NCBI RefSeq assembly: GCF_030687395.1
Contig: NZ_CP117430.1
Coordinates: forward strand, 62,001-126,000
DNA from: Pseudomonas wuhanensis
GTDB lineage: Bacteria; Pseudomonadota; Gammaproteobacteria; Pseudomonadales; Pseudomonadaceae
Direction of reading: 5' to 3'
DNA: 64,000 bases
Shown here in pieces: positions 8,125 through 18,141 of the stretch. The position numbers and the translations under genes are program-made. The stretch's first letter is position 1. Each line of letters begins with the position of its first letter. A model generated the notes under the pieces. That model was not told the origin of the DNA, did not search any database, and saw only the letters and a list, made by a program, of their open reading frames with translations.

Positions 8125-8905
8125 TTTTCTGCTTTATGCCCTGCTTGCAGGTCTGGCCCTGGCGCTGGTCGCGGGCCCGTTGGGTTCGTTCGTGGTCTGG
8201 CGGCGCATGGCCTATTTCGGCGACACGCTGTCCCACGCCGCATTGCTCGGCGTGGCGTTGGGTTTTCTGCTGGATGTCAGCCCGACCGTTGCCGTTACTG
8301 TAGGCTGCTTGTTGCTGGCGGTATTGCTGGTGACGTTGCAACAACGGCAGCCACTGGCGTCCGACACGCTTTTGGGAATTCTCGCACCGAGCACGCTCTC
8401 TCTGGGTCTTGTGGTACTAAGCTTCATGCATGAAGTGCGGATCGACCTGATGGCCTATCTGTTCGGCGACTTGCTGGCGATCAGTCCGACCGATCTGGCC
8501 TGGATCCTCGGCGGTAGCGCGGCGGTGCTGACATTGCTGGTCACGCTGTGGCGACCTTTGCTGGCGATTACGGTGCACGAAGAACTGGCCAAAGTGGAAG
8601 GTTTGCCAGTGGCGGCGTTGCGCCTGGCCCTGATGTTGCTGATCGCTGTGGTGATCGCGGTGGCAATGAAAATCGTCGGCGTGTTGCTGATTACTTCGTT
8701 ACTGATTATTCCGGCGGCTGCGGCACAGCGTCACGCCCGCTCGCCGGAGCAGATGGCACTGGGCGCGAGCCTGCTGGGCATGCTCGCGGTGTGTGGCGGG
8801 CTGGCGTTGTCCTGGTTCAAGGACACCCCGGCCGGCCCGTCGATTGTGGTGACGGCTGCCGCACTGTTTCTGCTGAGTTTTGTCCTGCCCCGTCGAGGGG
8901 TGTAG
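8117..8905 (+). CDS. znuB: Zinc ABC transporter permease ZnuB
   Basis: A 262-residue membrane permease of the ABC-3 family with about seven to eight hydrophobic segments, starting [20 protein letters not shown]. Family features include [18 protein letters not shown] near residues 30-47. The frame is open much further upstream inside znuC, but the ATG at 8117 overlaps the znuC end by 8 bp and fits the family N-terminus. It completes the zinc operon. Confidence 0.93.
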   Translation: MADFLLYALLAGLALALVAGPLGSFVVWRRMAYFGDTLSHAALLGVALGFLLDVSPTVAVTVGCLLLAVLLVTLQQRQPLASDTLLGILAPSTLSLGLVVLSFMHEVRIDLMAYLFGDLLAISPTDLAWILGGSAAVLTLLVTLWRPLLAITVHEELAKVEGLPVAALRLALMLLIAVVIAVAMKIVGVLLITSLLIIPAAAAQRHARSPEQMALGASLLGMLAVCGGLALSWFKDTPAGPSIVVTAAALFLLSFVLPRRGV

Positions 8906-8942
8906 ACTTGCTCGTTTTTTGCGCAAATAGAGAGTCGCAGGA

Positions 8943-9659
8943 ATGAAGCTGTTCGCCTCCCGTTATCTGCTCCTTGTCGCATTTTCGCTGCTACTGGGCG
9001 CTTGCCAAAGCACGCCACCGGCGGCCATCGAGGCCCCCGATGCACGGGCCACGGCTATCGCACAGCTGGAACAAAGCCTGGCCAGCAGCGAGCTGGCCAC
9101 TGCCGAAGGACAATTGGCAGCCTTGCAGGCCGAGTCGCCCAACGATCAATCCCTCGAGCAATACCAGCGGCAATTGGCTGAGGCTTATTTGTTGCGTAGC
9201 CAGATCGTGTTGCAAAAAGGTGATGTGAATGCAGCAGCCACCGCCCTCAGCCGTGCCCGGGTATTGATGCCCAAGGCCCCGGCGCTAACCGGTGGCGTCA
9301 ACAGCGCCATTGTCCATGCCCGCAAGGCGGAACTGGATAAAGCCGAAGCGGCGCTCAAGGCTGCCGAAGCCAAGCCTCAAGCCAAAGTCATCGACCCGAC
9401 GGCTGAAAGCACCACGGTCGCATTGAACCTCACCGATATGAGCAAGCTTCGTCGTCAACTGGATGCCATCGCCGCCGATGTGGTGAATTATCAGTGCGAC
9501 GTGAGCATTCAGGTGCCGCGCACCCAGGATTACCCATGGCTGGCCACGCTGCTGACCAAACGGGTGAAGAAGCTGGATTCGGAGTTTGATCTGAAGCTGG
9601 AGAAACAGATTCTGCGCAACATTCCGGCGCAGATGGTTCTGAGTCCACGCAAGCCTTAA
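8943..9659 (+). CDS. Predicted lipoprotein, PA5502-like, of unknown function
   Basis: A 238-residue protein with a lipoprotein signal: hydrophobic stretch then lipobox LLGAC, placing the lipidated Cys at about residue 21. The mature part is alanine/glutamine-rich and helical, with tetratricopeptide-like repetition (AQLEQSLASSELATAEGQLA, later AEAYLLRSQIVLQKGDV). A C-terminal domain contains YQCDVSIQVPRTQDYPWL. It lies 37 bp after znuB, so it may be read through with the zinc operon, though a role in zinc is not shown. The same position downstream of znuB is conserved in Pseudomonas. Confidence 0.75.
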   Translation: MKLFASRYLLLVAFSLLLGACQSTPPAAIEAPDARATAIAQLEQSLASSELATAEGQLAALQAESPNDQSLEQYQRQLAEAYLLRSQIVLQKGDVNAAATALSRARVLMPKAPALTGGVNSAIVHARKAELDKAEAALKAAEAKPQAKVIDPTAESTTVALNLTDMSKLRRQLDAIAADVVNYQCDVSIQVPRTQDYPWLATLLTKRVKKLDSEFDLKLEKQILRNIPAQMVLSPRKP

Positions 9660-9662
9660 AAG

Positions 9663-9745
9663 CTTCGCGGGCAAGCCTCGCTCCTGCAGGTTCGCGTTGA
9701 TTTTGAAATCGACACCGACCCTGGAGTGAAGCTTGCCCGCGAAGG
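9663..9745. repeat. REP-type imperfect palindrome
   Basis: CTTCGCGGGCAAGCCTCGCT at the left and a matching arm AAGCTTGCCCGCGAAGG at the right, in the convergent gap between the lipoprotein gene and katE. The arms have drifted compared with the copy at 5763-5853. Confidence 0.8.
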
Positions 9746-9768
9746 CGCCCTTCCTAACGAAAAAAATC

Positions 9769-11907
9769 TTAAGCCGGAACCGCCTTGGCCTTAGGCTCCC
9801 TATCCCACACCCGATGCTGCCCGATCGCGGCAAAAAACGCCTTGAACAGCTTGGCATCGTTACCCACGATCAGCCCCGCATCAGCCTCCAGCTTCAACAC
9901 ATCCAGCAACTGCCTCGCTTCGCCATGCAACGCGATTGCCTTCAAATGCTTGTACGCCTCCAGCAGGTAATGCAGCGCTACACCGTCGTTACTCAGCGCC
10001 TTGATCGACGCCGCGCCACCCGGTACGAACACCGCGTCAAATGCCACCGACGGTGAACCTTCCATCGACGCATCCACCGGCAGCGCTTTGCCATCGGCGG
10101 TTGTCACGGGGGCCGAGGTCGGGCCAAGCAGTTTGGCGTGCGCGCCTTCGGCCATCAGAGCCTTTTTCATCGATTCAATCGCCGCGCCATCCACCCCGTT
10201 GGCCGCCAGAATGGCCACTTTTCGGGTTTTGATATCCCCTGACAGCAGGTTGGCCTGGCTCAGGGCGGGGGAGTGGTCGAGTGAAGTTTTGCGCACCTCG
10301 ACCGTGCCGGCCTTCGGTACCGGCAAGCCCAGGTTCTGTGCCACGCGTTTGGCCAGTTCCAGATCGATATTGGCCAGGATCTCATTCACCTGCCGCGCAC
10401 GAATAAATTCGCGTTCGACCTTGCCCAGCTCAAAGCTGTAAGCCGCGATGATGTGTTCCTGTTCGTGCTTGCTCATGCTGTGGAAGAACAGCCGTGCTTG
10501 GGAGAAATGGTCGCTGAACGACTCGCTGCGCTGACGGATTTTCGCAGCATCGATGCGCTCCGGATAAGTCTCGAAGCCGCCGTCCTGCGCTGCCGGTGGG
10601 GTTTCCTTCGGCCAGCCGCTGTCGATAGAGTTCGGCTCGTAAGAGGCGCGTCCCTTGTCGATGGTGGTGCGGTGCTGCGCATCCCGTTGACCGTTGTGGA
10701 ATGGCGACACCGGACGGTTGATCGGGATCTCATGAAAATTCGGCCCACCCAGTCGGCTGATCTGCGTATCGGTGTAGGAAAACAGCCGCCCTTGCAGTAA
10801 CGGGTCATTGGAGAAGTCGATCCCCGGCACGATATGCCCGGGGCAGAAGGCAACCTGCTCGGTCTCGGCGAAGAAGTTGTCCGGGTTGCGGTTGAGCACC
10901 ATCTTGCCCAGCGGAGTGATAGGGACGACTTCCTCGGGAATGATTTTGGTTGGGTCGAGAAGGTCGAAATCGAAGGCATGTTCGTTTTCCTCCTCGATGA
11001 CCTGTACGCCCAACTCCCATTCCGGGTAGTCCCCCATCTCGATGGACTCCCAGAGATCACGACGGTGGAAGTCGGTGTCTTTACCGGCAAGCTTCTGCGC
11101 CTCATCCCACACCAGCGAGCAGGTGCCGGCGGCGGGGCGCCAGTGGAATTTTACGAAGCGTGCTTTGCCTTCGGCATTGATCATGCGAAACGTGTGCACG
11201 CCGAAGCCTTGCATGGTGCGCAGGCTTTTGGGAATTGCCCGGTCGGACATGGTCCACATCACCATGTGCGCGGATTCCGGCACCAGAGAAACAAAGTCCC
11301 AGAAAGTATCGTGGGCCGAACCACCGGTAGGAATCTCGTTGTGGGGTTCGGGTTTTACCGCATGGACGAAGTCAGGAAATTTGATCGCATCCTGAATGAA
11401 GAACACCGGCATGTTGTTGCCCACCAGATCGAAGTTGCCTTCGTCGGTGAAAAATTTCACCGCGAAACCTCGTACGTCCCGCACGGTATCGCCTGATCCG
11501 CGCGGACCTTGCACCGTGGAAAAGCGCACAAAAACCGGAGTCTTTTGATGTGGGTCTTGTAGGAACCCGGCCTTGGTCAGTACGGAATGGGTTTCGTACG
11601 CCTGGAAGTAACCATGGGCGCCGGTGCCGCGGGCATGGACGATGCGCTCGGGAATGCGTTCATGGTCAAAGTGCGTGATCTTTTCACGCATGATGAAGTC
11701 TTCCAGCAATGACGGCCCGCGGGCACCGCCCTTCAACGTGTTCTGATTGTCCGCGACCTTCACGCCCTGGTTGGTGCGCAAGGCCTGCTCGGTGGCGTCG
11801 GAGCGAAATTTTTCCAGGCTGTCGAGCTTGGCGTTGGTGTTACTGCGGTCTAGGGTATCGGTCCCGGCCAGTGCGCTTTGGGGGGCTGCAGGCTTTTTAG
11901 TACTCAT
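9769..11907 (-). CDS. katE: Catalase HPII, large-subunit monofunctional haem catalase
   Basis: A 712-residue clade 2 catalase that breaks down hydrogen peroxide. The core shows the distal-side motif [13 protein letters not shown] with the essential His, [14 protein letters not shown], and the proximal haem-ligand region around [18 protein letters not shown], whose Tyr is the fifth iron ligand. The last ~150 residues (from [18 protein letters not shown]) form the class I glutamine-amidotransferase/DJ-1-like domain found only in large-subunit catalases. The ATG at 11907 is preceded by GAGGAG at 10 nt; the open frame runs further to 11970 without a good start. It is probably stationary-phase controlled, but this is not visible here. 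Confidence 0.94.
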   Translation of the reverse strand: MSTKKPAAPQSALAGTDTLDRSNTNAKLDSLEKFRSDATEQALRTNQGVKVADNQNTLKGGARGPSLLEDFIMREKITHFDHERIPERIVHARGTGAHGYFQAYETHSVLTKAGFLQDPHQKTPVFVRFSTVQGPRGSGDTVRDVRGFAVKFFTDEGNFDLVGNNMPVFFIQDAIKFPDFVHAVKPEPHNEIPTGGSAHDTFWDFVSLVPESAHMVMWTMSDRAIPKSLRTMQGFGVHTFRMINAEGKARFVKFHWRPAAGTCSLVWDEAQKLAGKDTDFHRRDLWESIEMGDYPEWELGVQVIEEENEHAFDFDLLDPTKIIPEEVVPITPLGKMVLNRNPDNFFAETEQVAFCPGHIVPGIDFSNDPLLQGRLFSYTDTQISRLGGPNFHEIPINRPVSPFHNGQRDAQHRTTIDKGRASYEPNSIDSGWPKETPPAAQDGGFETYPERIDAAKIRQRSESFSDHFSQARLFFHSMSKHEQEHIIAAYSFELGKVEREFIRARQVNEILANIDLELAKRVAQNLGLPVPKAGTVEVRKTSLDHSPALSQANLLSGDIKTRKVAILAANGVDGAAIESMKKALMAEGAHAKLLGPTSAPVTTADGKALPVDASMEGSPSVAFDAVFVPGGAASIKALSNDGVALHYLLEAYKHLKAIALHGEARQLLDVLKLEADAGLIVGNDAKLFKAFFAAIGQHRVWDREPKAKAVPA

Positions 11908-12171
11908 CAGACGTAAACTCCTCGTGGCGATTCCCGCCGGGCCAAGGCTTATGGGCCATTGCCCAGACACGGCATCCAGGCATTCTCGAGTTGCTTAATC
12001 AGTGACCGATGGGGAGTTGGCGCCGTTCCTTTTTTCTGACCTTTGATCGCGTTATTGCCAAATCGCTGGTTGAATGCGAAATAAATGCTAAGAACCTCTA
12101 TACGGACAGGCTAAAATGCGCGCCCGGCTAACCGCTGATCCTTTTCTAACGCGCCCCACAAGGTTCGCTAC

Positions 12172-13179
12172 GTGATCGAGTTTCAAAACGTCCACAAAAC
12201 TTACCGCGTCGCCGGTAAGGATATTCCCGCCCTGCATCCGACCAGTCTGACGATTGAGAATGGTCAGGTCTTTGGCCTGATCGGCCATTCCGGCGCGGGA
12301 AAAAGTACCCTGCTGCGTCTGATCAACCGCCTGGAGAACTCCAGTGGCGGCAAGATCATCGTCGATGACGAAGAAGTCACCGCGCTGGATGCCAATAGCC
12401 TGCGGCGCTTCCGTCAGCAGGTCGGGATGATTTTCCAGCACTTCAACCTGCTGGCCTCCAAAACCGTTGCCGACAATGTCGCGCTGCCGCTGACCCTCGC
12501 CGGTGAACTGTCCCGTGGCGAAATCGACCGGCGTGTGGCGGAGTTGCTGGCGCGGGTCGGCCTGTCTGATCATGCGAAAAAGTACCCGGCACAATTGTCT
12601 GGCGGTCAGAAGCAGCGTGTCGGCATCGCCCGCGCCCTGGCAACCAAACCGAAAATCCTGCTGTGCGATGAAGCCACCAGTGCCCTGGACCCGCAAACCA
12701 CGGCGTCGGTCCTGCAACTGCTGGCCGAGATCAACCGTGAGCTGAAACTGACCATCGTCCTGATCACCCACGAAATGGATGTGATCCGTCGGGTCTGCGA
12801 TCAGGTGGCGGTGATGGATGCCGGCAAGATCGTTGAGCAAGGTTCGGTGGCCGAGGTGTTCCTGCATCCCAAGCACCCGACCACCAAGCGCTTCGTACAG
12901 GAAGACGAGCAGATCGACGAAAGCGAACAGCGCGACGACTTCGCTCATGTACCGGGGCGCATCGTGCGTCTGACCTTCCAGGGCGAAGCGACCTACGCGC
13001 CGTTGCTGGGTACCGTCGCCCGGGAAACGGGCGTGGACTACAGCATCCTGGCCGGTCGTATCGATCGCATCAAAGACGTCCCTTACGGGCAATTGACCCT
13101 CGCCGTCACCGGCGGCGACATGGAAGCGGCGTTTGCCCGCTTCACCGCAGCTGACGTCCACATGGAGGTGCTGCGCTGA
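12172..13179 (+). CDS. metN: Methionine ABC importer ATPase MetN
   Basis: A 335-residue ATPase for D/L-methionine import. Walker [10 protein letters not shown] (37-45), Q-loop [10 protein letters not shown], signature [15 protein letters not shown] and Walker [12 protein letters not shown] are followed by a C-terminal NIL domain (~265-335) that binds methionine and trans-inhibits transport. The start is GTG at 12172 with AAGG upstream. It overlaps metI by the ATGA at 13177-13180. A TAAAAT hexamer near 12112-12117 is a plausible -10 element. Confidence 0.94.
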   Translation: MIEFQNVHKTYRVAGKDIPALHPTSLTIENGQVFGLIGHSGAGKSTLLRLINRLENSSGGKIIVDDEEVTALDANSLRRFRQQVGMIFQHFNLLASKTVADNVALPLTLAGELSRGEIDRRVAELLARVGLSDHAKKYPAQLSGGQKQRVGIARALATKPKILLCDEATSALDPQTTASVLQLLAEINRELKLTIVLITHEMDVIRRVCDQVAVMDAGKIVEQGSVAEVFLHPKHPTTKRFVQEDEQIDESEQRDDFAHVPGRIVRLTFQGEATYAPLLGTVARETGVDYSILAGRIDRIKDVPYGQLTLAVTGGDMEAAFARFTAADVHMEVLR

Positions 13180-13853
13180 TGGAAGTCCTGATGAGTTTCT
13201 TCTCTAATATCGACTGGTACGAAATCTGGCTGGCCACCGGCGATACCCTGCTGATGCTCAGCGGTTCGCTGTTGTTCACCGTGCTTTTAGGATTGCCGCT
13301 GGGCGTGCTGTTGTTCCTGTGCAGCCCTCGTCAGTTGCTGGAAGCCAAAGGCGTCTACGCGCTGCTGTCGCTGGTGGTGAACATTCTGCGTTCGCTGCCG
13401 TTCATCATTCTGCTGATCGTGATGATTCCGTTCACTGTGTTGATCACGGGCACCTCCCTGGGTGTTGCCGGTGCGATTCCACCCTTGGTAGTGGGCGCCA
13501 CGCCGTTCTTCGCACGACTGGTAGAAACCGCCTTGCGTGAAGTGGATCGCGGCATCATCGAGGCGACCCAGGCCATGGGCGCGACGACACGTCAGATCAT
13601 CATCAATGCCTTGCTGCCGGAAGCTCGTCCGGGCATCTTCGCGGCGATTACGGTGACAGCGATTACACTGGTGTCCTACACGGCAATGGCCGGTGTGGTC
13701 GGCGCTGGCGGTCTGGGCGACCTGGCGATCCGTTTCGGTTACCAGCGTTTCCAGACGGATGTGATGGTTGTGACGGTGGTGTTGCTGCTGATGCTGGTTC
13801 AAGTGCTGCAAACCGTTGGCGACAAATTGGTTGTCCACTTCTCACGTAAATAA
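13179..13853 (+). CDS. metI: Methionine ABC importer permease MetI
   Basis: A 224-residue inner-membrane permease with five predicted hydrophobic segments and the EAA loop EATQAMGATTRQIIINALLPEA (about 126-147) that contacts MetN. The ATG at 13179 overlaps the metN stop; a second in-frame ATG four codons later (MSFFSNIDWYEI) is an alternative. It is followed after 60 bp by metQ. Confidence 0.94.
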   Translation: MEVLMSFFSNIDWYEIWLATGDTLLMLSGSLLFTVLLGLPLGVLLFLCSPRQLLEAKGVYALLSLVVNILRSLPFIILLIVMIPFTVLITGTSLGVAGAIPPLVVGATPFFARLVETALREVDRGIIEATQAMGATTRQIIINALLPEARPGIFAAITVTAITLVSYTAMAGVVGAGGLGDLAIRFGYQRFQTDVMVVTVVLLLMLVQVLQTVGDKLVVHFSRK

Positions 13854-13913
13854 GTCATGAGCCGGCCATTCGCTGGTAGGCGCCAAACGGGCGCCTCACA
13901 AGGAGTTAGCTGA

Positions 13914-14687
13914 ATGAAAAAACTACTCGTCGCATTCGCTGCCGTTGCAGCCTTTTCCGCACACGCTGCCGACACCCTGACCGTCGCGGCCACCCCGGTG
14001 CCTCACGCGGAAATCCTCGAGTTTGTTAAACCGGCCCTGGCCAAAGAAGGCGTGGACCTGAAGGTCAAAGTCTTCACCGACTACATCCAGCCGAACGTGC
14101 AGGTGGCCGAGAAGCGTCTGGACGCCAACTTCTTCCAGCACCAGCCGTACCTGGATGAGTTCAACAAGGCCAAGGGCACCAGCCTTGTCAGCGTTGCCGG
14201 TGTGCACCTGGAACCTTTGGGCGCTTACTCCAGCAAGTACAAAGCCCTGACCGAGCTGCCGGGCGGCGCCAACGTGGTGATCCCTAACGACGCCACCAAC
14301 GGCGGTCGTGCGCTGTTGCTGCTGGCGAAGGCTGGCCTGATCAAGTTGAAGGATTCGAACAACATCCTGTCGACCGTCAAGGACATCACCGAGAACACCA
14401 AGGACCTGAAATTCCGTGAACTGGAAGCCGCGACCATCCCGCGCGTGCTGACTCAGGTCGACCTGGCGCTGATCAACACCAACTATGCGCTGGAAGCCAA
14501 GCTCGATCCGTCCAAGGACGCGCTGGTCATCGAAGGCAGCGACTCGCCATACGTGAACATCCTCGTGGCCCGTCCGGACGACAAGGACAGCGCCGCGATG
14601 CAGAAACTGGTTGCTGCGCTGCACAGCCCGGAAGTGAAAGCCTTCATTCTCGAGAAGTACAAAGGCGCGGTATTGCCGGCGTTCTGA
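13914..14687 (+). CDS. metQ: Methionine-binding periplasmic protein MetQ
   Basis: A 257-residue NlpA/MetQ-family substrate-binding protein with a cleavable signal (MKKLLVAFAAVAAFSAHA-AD). It shows family segments ATPVPHAEILEFVKP, FTDYIQPNVQVAEKRLDANF and ALINTNYALEA. There is no lipobox Cys at the signal end, so it is a soluble periplasmic form rather than a lipoprotein. AAGGAG lies ahead of the ATG. It ends the metNIQ operon, followed by an intrinsic terminator. Confidence 0.94.
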   Translation: MKKLLVAFAAVAAFSAHAADTLTVAATPVPHAEILEFVKPALAKEGVDLKVKVFTDYIQPNVQVAEKRLDANFFQHQPYLDEFNKAKGTSLVSVAGVHLEPLGAYSSKYKALTELPGGANVVIPNDATNGGRALLLLAKAGLIKLKDSNNILSTVKDITENTKDLKFRELEAATIPRVLTQVDLALINTNYALEAKLDPSKDALVIEGSDSPYVNILVARPDDKDSAAMQKLVAALHSPEVKAFILEKYKGAVLPAF

Positions 14688-14703
14688 TCAGCTGACGTAA
14701 ACG

Positions 14704-14736
14704 AAAAAGGGGCGCAATCACTGCGCCCCTTTTTTG
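14704..14736 (+). terminator. Intrinsic terminator of metNIQ
   Basis: Stem GGGGCGCA / TGCGCCCC (14709-14729) with a short loop and a run of six T on the plus strand, 17 bp after the metQ stop. Confidence 0.9.
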
Positions 14737-14751
14737 CGTCTGAAACACCGT

Positions 14752-14840
14752 ACCTGTGGGAGCGGGCTTGCCCGCGATGGCGGTGAAACAGTCGACATCA
14801 ATATTGAATGATGCTCCGTCATCGCGGGCAAGCCCCACAT
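14752..14840. repeat. REP-type palindrome between metQ and the mutarotase gene
   Basis: ACCTGTGGGAGCGGGCTTGC left arm and GCGGGCAAGCCCCACAT right arm flank about 45 nt of less-paired sequence. It is the same GCGGGCAAGCC family as the other copies. Confidence 0.8.
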
Positions 14841-14853
14841 TCGTTTTGTGGTG

Positions 14854-15753
14854 TTAAAGGGATTTGCTGGCGATGCTCACACCCAAGGTGTGGCTCGCCC
14901 CTGGTGCCAGCGTCACCACATCATCCATCACATTCGCCGTTTCAATACACAGCATGCGCTGCCAGCCATCGTCAGCCATGTCACTGAACGCTGCAGCGCG
15001 GTCGATCCAGGGGTTCCAGATCACCGCCGAACGCGAACCGCTGCTGGTCAGTTCAATGCGTCGTTCCCAGTGTGGGTCAACAATGCTCAGCTTCGGTGGG
15101 GTATTGAGATAGATGCGGTCGGTCTCGCCGGTAAAACGCAAATCACCGGTCTGGGTGACGGTTTTCCAGTCGTCCAGGGTTTCGATATAACTCAAGCCGT
15201 CCAGCCCTTCGACATGTACGTTGCGCACATCGCTGACCGCGAAATAGCTGTGCAATGCCTGGCTGATCGTGACGTGCTCAGCGCCTTTGTTTTCGCTCGT
15301 CAGGTTGATATGCAACTGCTCATCCAGACGAATGCTCAGCTTCAAGTCCACTTGATGCGGCCATCCCGGCAGACCGCCTTCGGGGTAGGGCAGAACGAAT
15401 TCCACCTTCAGGCTTACGCCCTCGGTTTCGATGCCGAGCAATTCCCAGTCCATCGCACGTACCAGACCATGGGCGGTCGGCGGTTCATTGCCGACGCGCA
15501 TGGCCTGGACACTCTGCGGATTGCGCGACAGGTTGCCGAACCATGGCCAGCACACTGGAACGCCGGCGCGGATGCTTTTGCCGGTCTTGAACACCGCCTC
15601 GTCGTTGAGCCAGATCAGTGGCGGCTCGCCAGCCAGTTGATAACTGAGGATGTGCGCACCTTGTTGGGCCACCAGCAATTCGGCCTGACTGTGACGGATG
15701 CGCCAGCAGTTCAGTTCATCCAGTTTCACAGCTTCAACGTTGGGCGTGCTCAT
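14854..15753 (-). CDS. D-hexose-6-phosphate mutarotase (YeaD-like aldose epimerase)
   Basis: A 299-residue galactose-mutarotase-fold protein of the glucose-6-phosphate 1-epimerase subgroup, expected to interconvert anomers of hexose 6-phosphates in the cytosol. Family segments include QGAHILSYQLAGEPPLIWLN, GVPVCWPWFG, the histidine-bearing PPTAHGLVRAMDWELL and a C-terminal VIWNPWIDRAAAFSDM. No signal peptide is present. The ATG at 15753 (MSTPNVEAVKLDEL) is preferred over the upstream in-frame start at 15786. It stands alone between convergent metQ and a thioesterase gene 87 bp away. Confidence 0.85.
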   Translation of the reverse strand: MSTPNVEAVKLDELNCWRIRHSQAELLVAQQGAHILSYQLAGEPPLIWLNDEAVFKTGKSIRAGVPVCWPWFGNLSRNPQSVQAMRVGNEPPTAHGLVRAMDWELLGIETEGVSLKVEFVLPYPEGGLPGWPHQVDLKLSIRLDEQLHINLTSENKGAEHVTISQALHSYFAVSDVRNVHVEGLDGLSYIETLDDWKTVTQTGDLRFTGETDRIYLNTPPKLSIVDPHWERRIELTSSGSRSAVIWNPWIDRAAAFSDMADDGWQRMLCIETANVMDDVVTLAPGASHTLGVSIASKSL

Positions 15754-15840
15754 GGGGCAACTCTCAATCAGGAACAATGACTGCAATGGACCGCAAAACG
15801 GTCGCCGTGTTTAACGCACCGTTTTTTTACGAGCTCCGGT

Positions 15841-16245
15841 TTAACGCGCTCTAGGCGGAACCGAGCGAGTGCGGCCGCTGCCGTCGATGGCGACGAACAC
15901 AAAGACGGCTTCGGTCACTTTACGCCATTCGCTGGACAGTGGATCGTCGCTCCAGACTTCGACCATCATCTGAATCGAGCTGCGGCCGATTTCCAGGGCC
16001 TGGGTATAGAAGGACAGCTGAGCACCCACCGCTACCGGCACCAGGAACGCCATGCGATCGATCGCAACGGTGGCTACGCGACCACCGGCAACCTTGCTGG
16101 CCATTGCGGTGCCAGCCAAATCCATCTGCGCCACCAGCCAGCCGCCGAAAATATCGCCAAAGCCATTGGTTTCACGCGGAAGCGCGGTGATTTGCAGGGC
16201 CAGGTCGCCTTGCGGGATTGGATCTTCTTGTTCGAGCTCTATCAT
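15841..16245 (-). CDS. Acyl-CoA thioesterase, YciA-type hotdog fold
   Basis: A 134-residue single hotdog-domain thioesterase. ALPRETNGFGDIFGGWLVAQMD carries the central helix with the FGG-W and aspartate typical of the YciA/acyl-CoA thioester hydrolase family, and VATVAIDRMAFLVPV follows. The likely reaction is hydrolysis of medium or short acyl-CoAs in the cytosol. It may be transcribed with the downstream mutarotase gene (87-bp gap, same strand). Confidence 0.88.
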   Translation of the reverse strand: MIELEQEDPIPQGDLALQITALPRETNGFGDIFGGWLVAQMDLAGTAMASKVAGGRVATVAIDRMAFLVPVAVGAQLSFYTQALEIGRSSIQMMVEVWSDDPLSSEWRKVTEAVFVFVAIDGSGRTRSVPPRAR

Positions 16246-16609
16246 GCCGGGGGTGCCTCTGACCCGTGACTCTTCATAGTTGTAGCGGGTGGATAGCCGT
16301 CTCGGAAAAACGATTCAGCCCCGAACATACTACGTTCGTCACGTTTTTCGTAAGGCGCCTAAAGGGAAACTCTGCGAAATCGGCTGACAGGTGCCAACGA
16401 CGGTTTCGCACAGCAACCCCTTACAAGCCGTTGCAATGTTGCGAGTATATCGATCGGTAGACTCCGAGACGACCGTCCGGTTCTCATTTTGACCGTCAAA
16501 TACGCGCCTCTATGTGCTTTTTCGAACAATTTGCTATCGTGCCGAACCTGCCCAAGCCTCTGCCAGCGTTGTTGAGGTTGCAGATCCGACTATAAGAGAA
16601 GCCCTTGCC
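16246..16609. other. 364-bp intergenic region between the thioesterase and MFS genes
   Basis: This divergent gap has no convincing gene on either strand. A possible sigma-70 promoter for the MFS gene is TTGACC at 16489-16494, 16 nt, then TATGTG at 16511-16516. A GCGAAAT/AACGAAC-rich stretch around 16315-16415 shows no clear hairpin. The regulator of the MFS gene is not evident. Confidence 0.4.
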
Positions 16610-17908
16610 ATGACCACAGCGCCCTCGAGCATCGCGCAGCCCACCCATTCCGCACGTCCGCTGACCCGTAACGACTACAAGACGCTATCGCTGTCTGCCC
16701 TGGGCGGCGCGCTGGAGTTTTACGACTTCATCATCTTTGTGTTCTTCGCCACGGTGGTCGGCAAACTGTTCTTCCCCGCAGACATGCCCGAGTGGCTGCG
16801 ACTGATGCAAACGTTCGGCATCTTCGCCGCTGGCTATCTGGCGCGGCCGCTGGGCGGCATCGTCATGGCACACTTCGGTGATCTGCTGGGGCGCAAGAAG
16901 ATGTTCACCTTGAGCATTTTCATGATGGCCGTGCCAACCCTGATCATGGGCTTGCTGCCGACTTATGCGCAGATAGGTATGTGGGCGCCGATCCTGTTGC
17001 TACTGATGCGGGTGATCCAGGGCGCGGCGATTGGCGGGGAAGTGCCAGGGGCCTGGGTATTCGTTTCCGAACACGTGCCGCAGCGGCACATCGGTTATGC
17101 CTGCGGCACGCTGACCTGCGGTCTGACCGCCGGTATTCTTTTGGGCTCATTGGTCGCCACCGCGATCAACAGCATTTACACACCCGTTGAGGTCTCGGAT
17201 TACGCCTGGCGGATCCCGTTCCTGCTGGGCGGTGTGTTTGGCCTGTTCTCGGTCTACCTGCGCCGCTGGCTCCACGAAACCCCGGTGTTCGCCGAGCTGC
17301 AATTGCGCAAGGCCCTGGCCGAAGAAGTGCCGCTGCGCGCCGTGTTGCGCGACCATCGCGGTGCGATTCTGATTTCCATGCTGCTGACCTGGCTGCTGTC
17401 CGCCGGCATTATCGTCGTCATTCTGATGACCCCGACCGTGTTGCAGACCGTTTACCACTTCGCGCCGACTACCGCGTTGCAGGCCAACAGCCTGGCCATC
17501 GTGTTCCTGAGCCTGGGCTGTGTGGCCTCCGGTGTATTGGCTGACCGCTTCGGCGCAGGCCGGGTGTTCGTGTTCGGTAGCGCCGCGCTGCTGATCAGTT
17601 CGTGGACGTTCTATCACAGCCTGTTCAACCATCCCGACTGGCTGTTCCCGATGTATGCCCTGACCGGTCTGCTGGTCGGGACCATCGGTGCGGTGCCGTA
17701 TGTGATGGTCAAAGCCTTCCCGGCGGTGGTGCGGTTCAGCGGGTTGTCGTTTTCCTACAACCTGGCTTACGCGATTTTCGGTGGCCTGACACCGATGGTC
17801 GTCACCCTGCTGCTCAAGGAAAGCCCGATGGGGCCGGCCTATTACGTGGCGATTATTTGTGGGGTCGGGATTGTCGTGGGTGGGTATCTCTGGAAGAAGG
17901 GTCGCTAA
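16610..17908 (+). CDS. MFS transporter, metabolite:H+ symporter (MHS) type
   Basis: A 432-residue carrier with about twelve hydrophobic segments. The MHS subfamily hallmarks are visible: GGALEFYDFIIFVFFATVVG in helix 1, the loop 2-3 motif HFGDLLGRKKMF, and RVIQGAAIGGEVPGAWVF in helix 5. This group includes KgtP and ProP-like carriers of dicarboxylates, citrate or betaines; the substrate cannot be read from the sequence. The ATG at 16610 is taken because the upstream extension (to 16514) lacks family similarity. A similar MFS gene precedes pstS in P. aeruginosa. Confidence 0.85.
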   Translation: MTTAPSSIAQPTHSARPLTRNDYKTLSLSALGGALEFYDFIIFVFFATVVGKLFFPADMPEWLRLMQTFGIFAAGYLARPLGGIVMAHFGDLLGRKKMFTLSIFMMAVPTLIMGLLPTYAQIGMWAPILLLLMRVIQGAAIGGEVPGAWVFVSEHVPQRHIGYACGTLTCGLTAGILLGSLVATAINSIYTPVEVSDYAWRIPFLLGGVFGLFSVYLRRWLHETPVFAELQLRKALAEEVPLRAVLRDHRGAILISMLLTWLLSAGIIVVILMTPTVLQTVYHFAPTTALQANSLAIVFLSLGCVASGVLADRFGAGRVFVFGSAALLISSWTFYHSLFNHPDWLFPMYALTGLLVGTIGAVPYVMVKAFPAVVRFSGLSFSYNLAYAIFGGLTPMVVTLLLKESPMGPAYYVAIICGVGIVVGGYLWKKGR

Positions 17909-17918
17909 CCTTGTAACC

Positions 17919-18029
17919 GATCGTTCCCACGCTCTGCGTGGGAATGCCGCCATGGACGCTCTGCGTCCGCTTTTGAATGGGACGCAGAGCGTCCCGAGAT
18001 GCATTCCCACGCAGAGCGTGGGAACGATC
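17919..18029. repeat. Palindromic repeat, GATCGTTCCCACGC family (copy 1)
   Basis: The outer arms GATCGTTCCCACGCTCTGCG and its complement enclose inner inverted arms GACGCTCTGCGTCC / GGGACGCAGAGCGTC. A second copy lies at 58363-58465. This family is distinct from the GCGGGCAAGCC REP family. It lies between the MFS gene and the pstS promoter. Confidence 0.85.
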
Positions 18030-18046
18030 TATCGCTAGATGCTGGC

Positions 18047-18064
18047 CTTTCATCCAATTGTCAT
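18047..18064 (+). promoter_or_regulatory. Pho box upstream of pstS
   Basis: CTTTCAT-CCAA-TTGTCAT: two 7-mers 11 bp apart matching the PhoB site CTGTCAT-N4-CTGTCAT at 6 of 7 positions each. It lies 78 bp before the pstS ATG in the correct orientation, so PhoB activation under phosphate limitation is expected. Confidence 0.85.
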
Positions 18065-18141
18065 ATTTCAGCCATAGAGTGTTCACACGGCCTGCTGATA
18101 CTTGGCCCCGACTTAACACACCTATCTGCTAGGAGTAAGGC

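Noticed and set aside
11908-12171. Methionine or SAM riboswitch ahead of metN
   Set aside because: No S-box-like or SAM-II-like structure was evident; only an ordinary promoter-like TAAAAT was seen.
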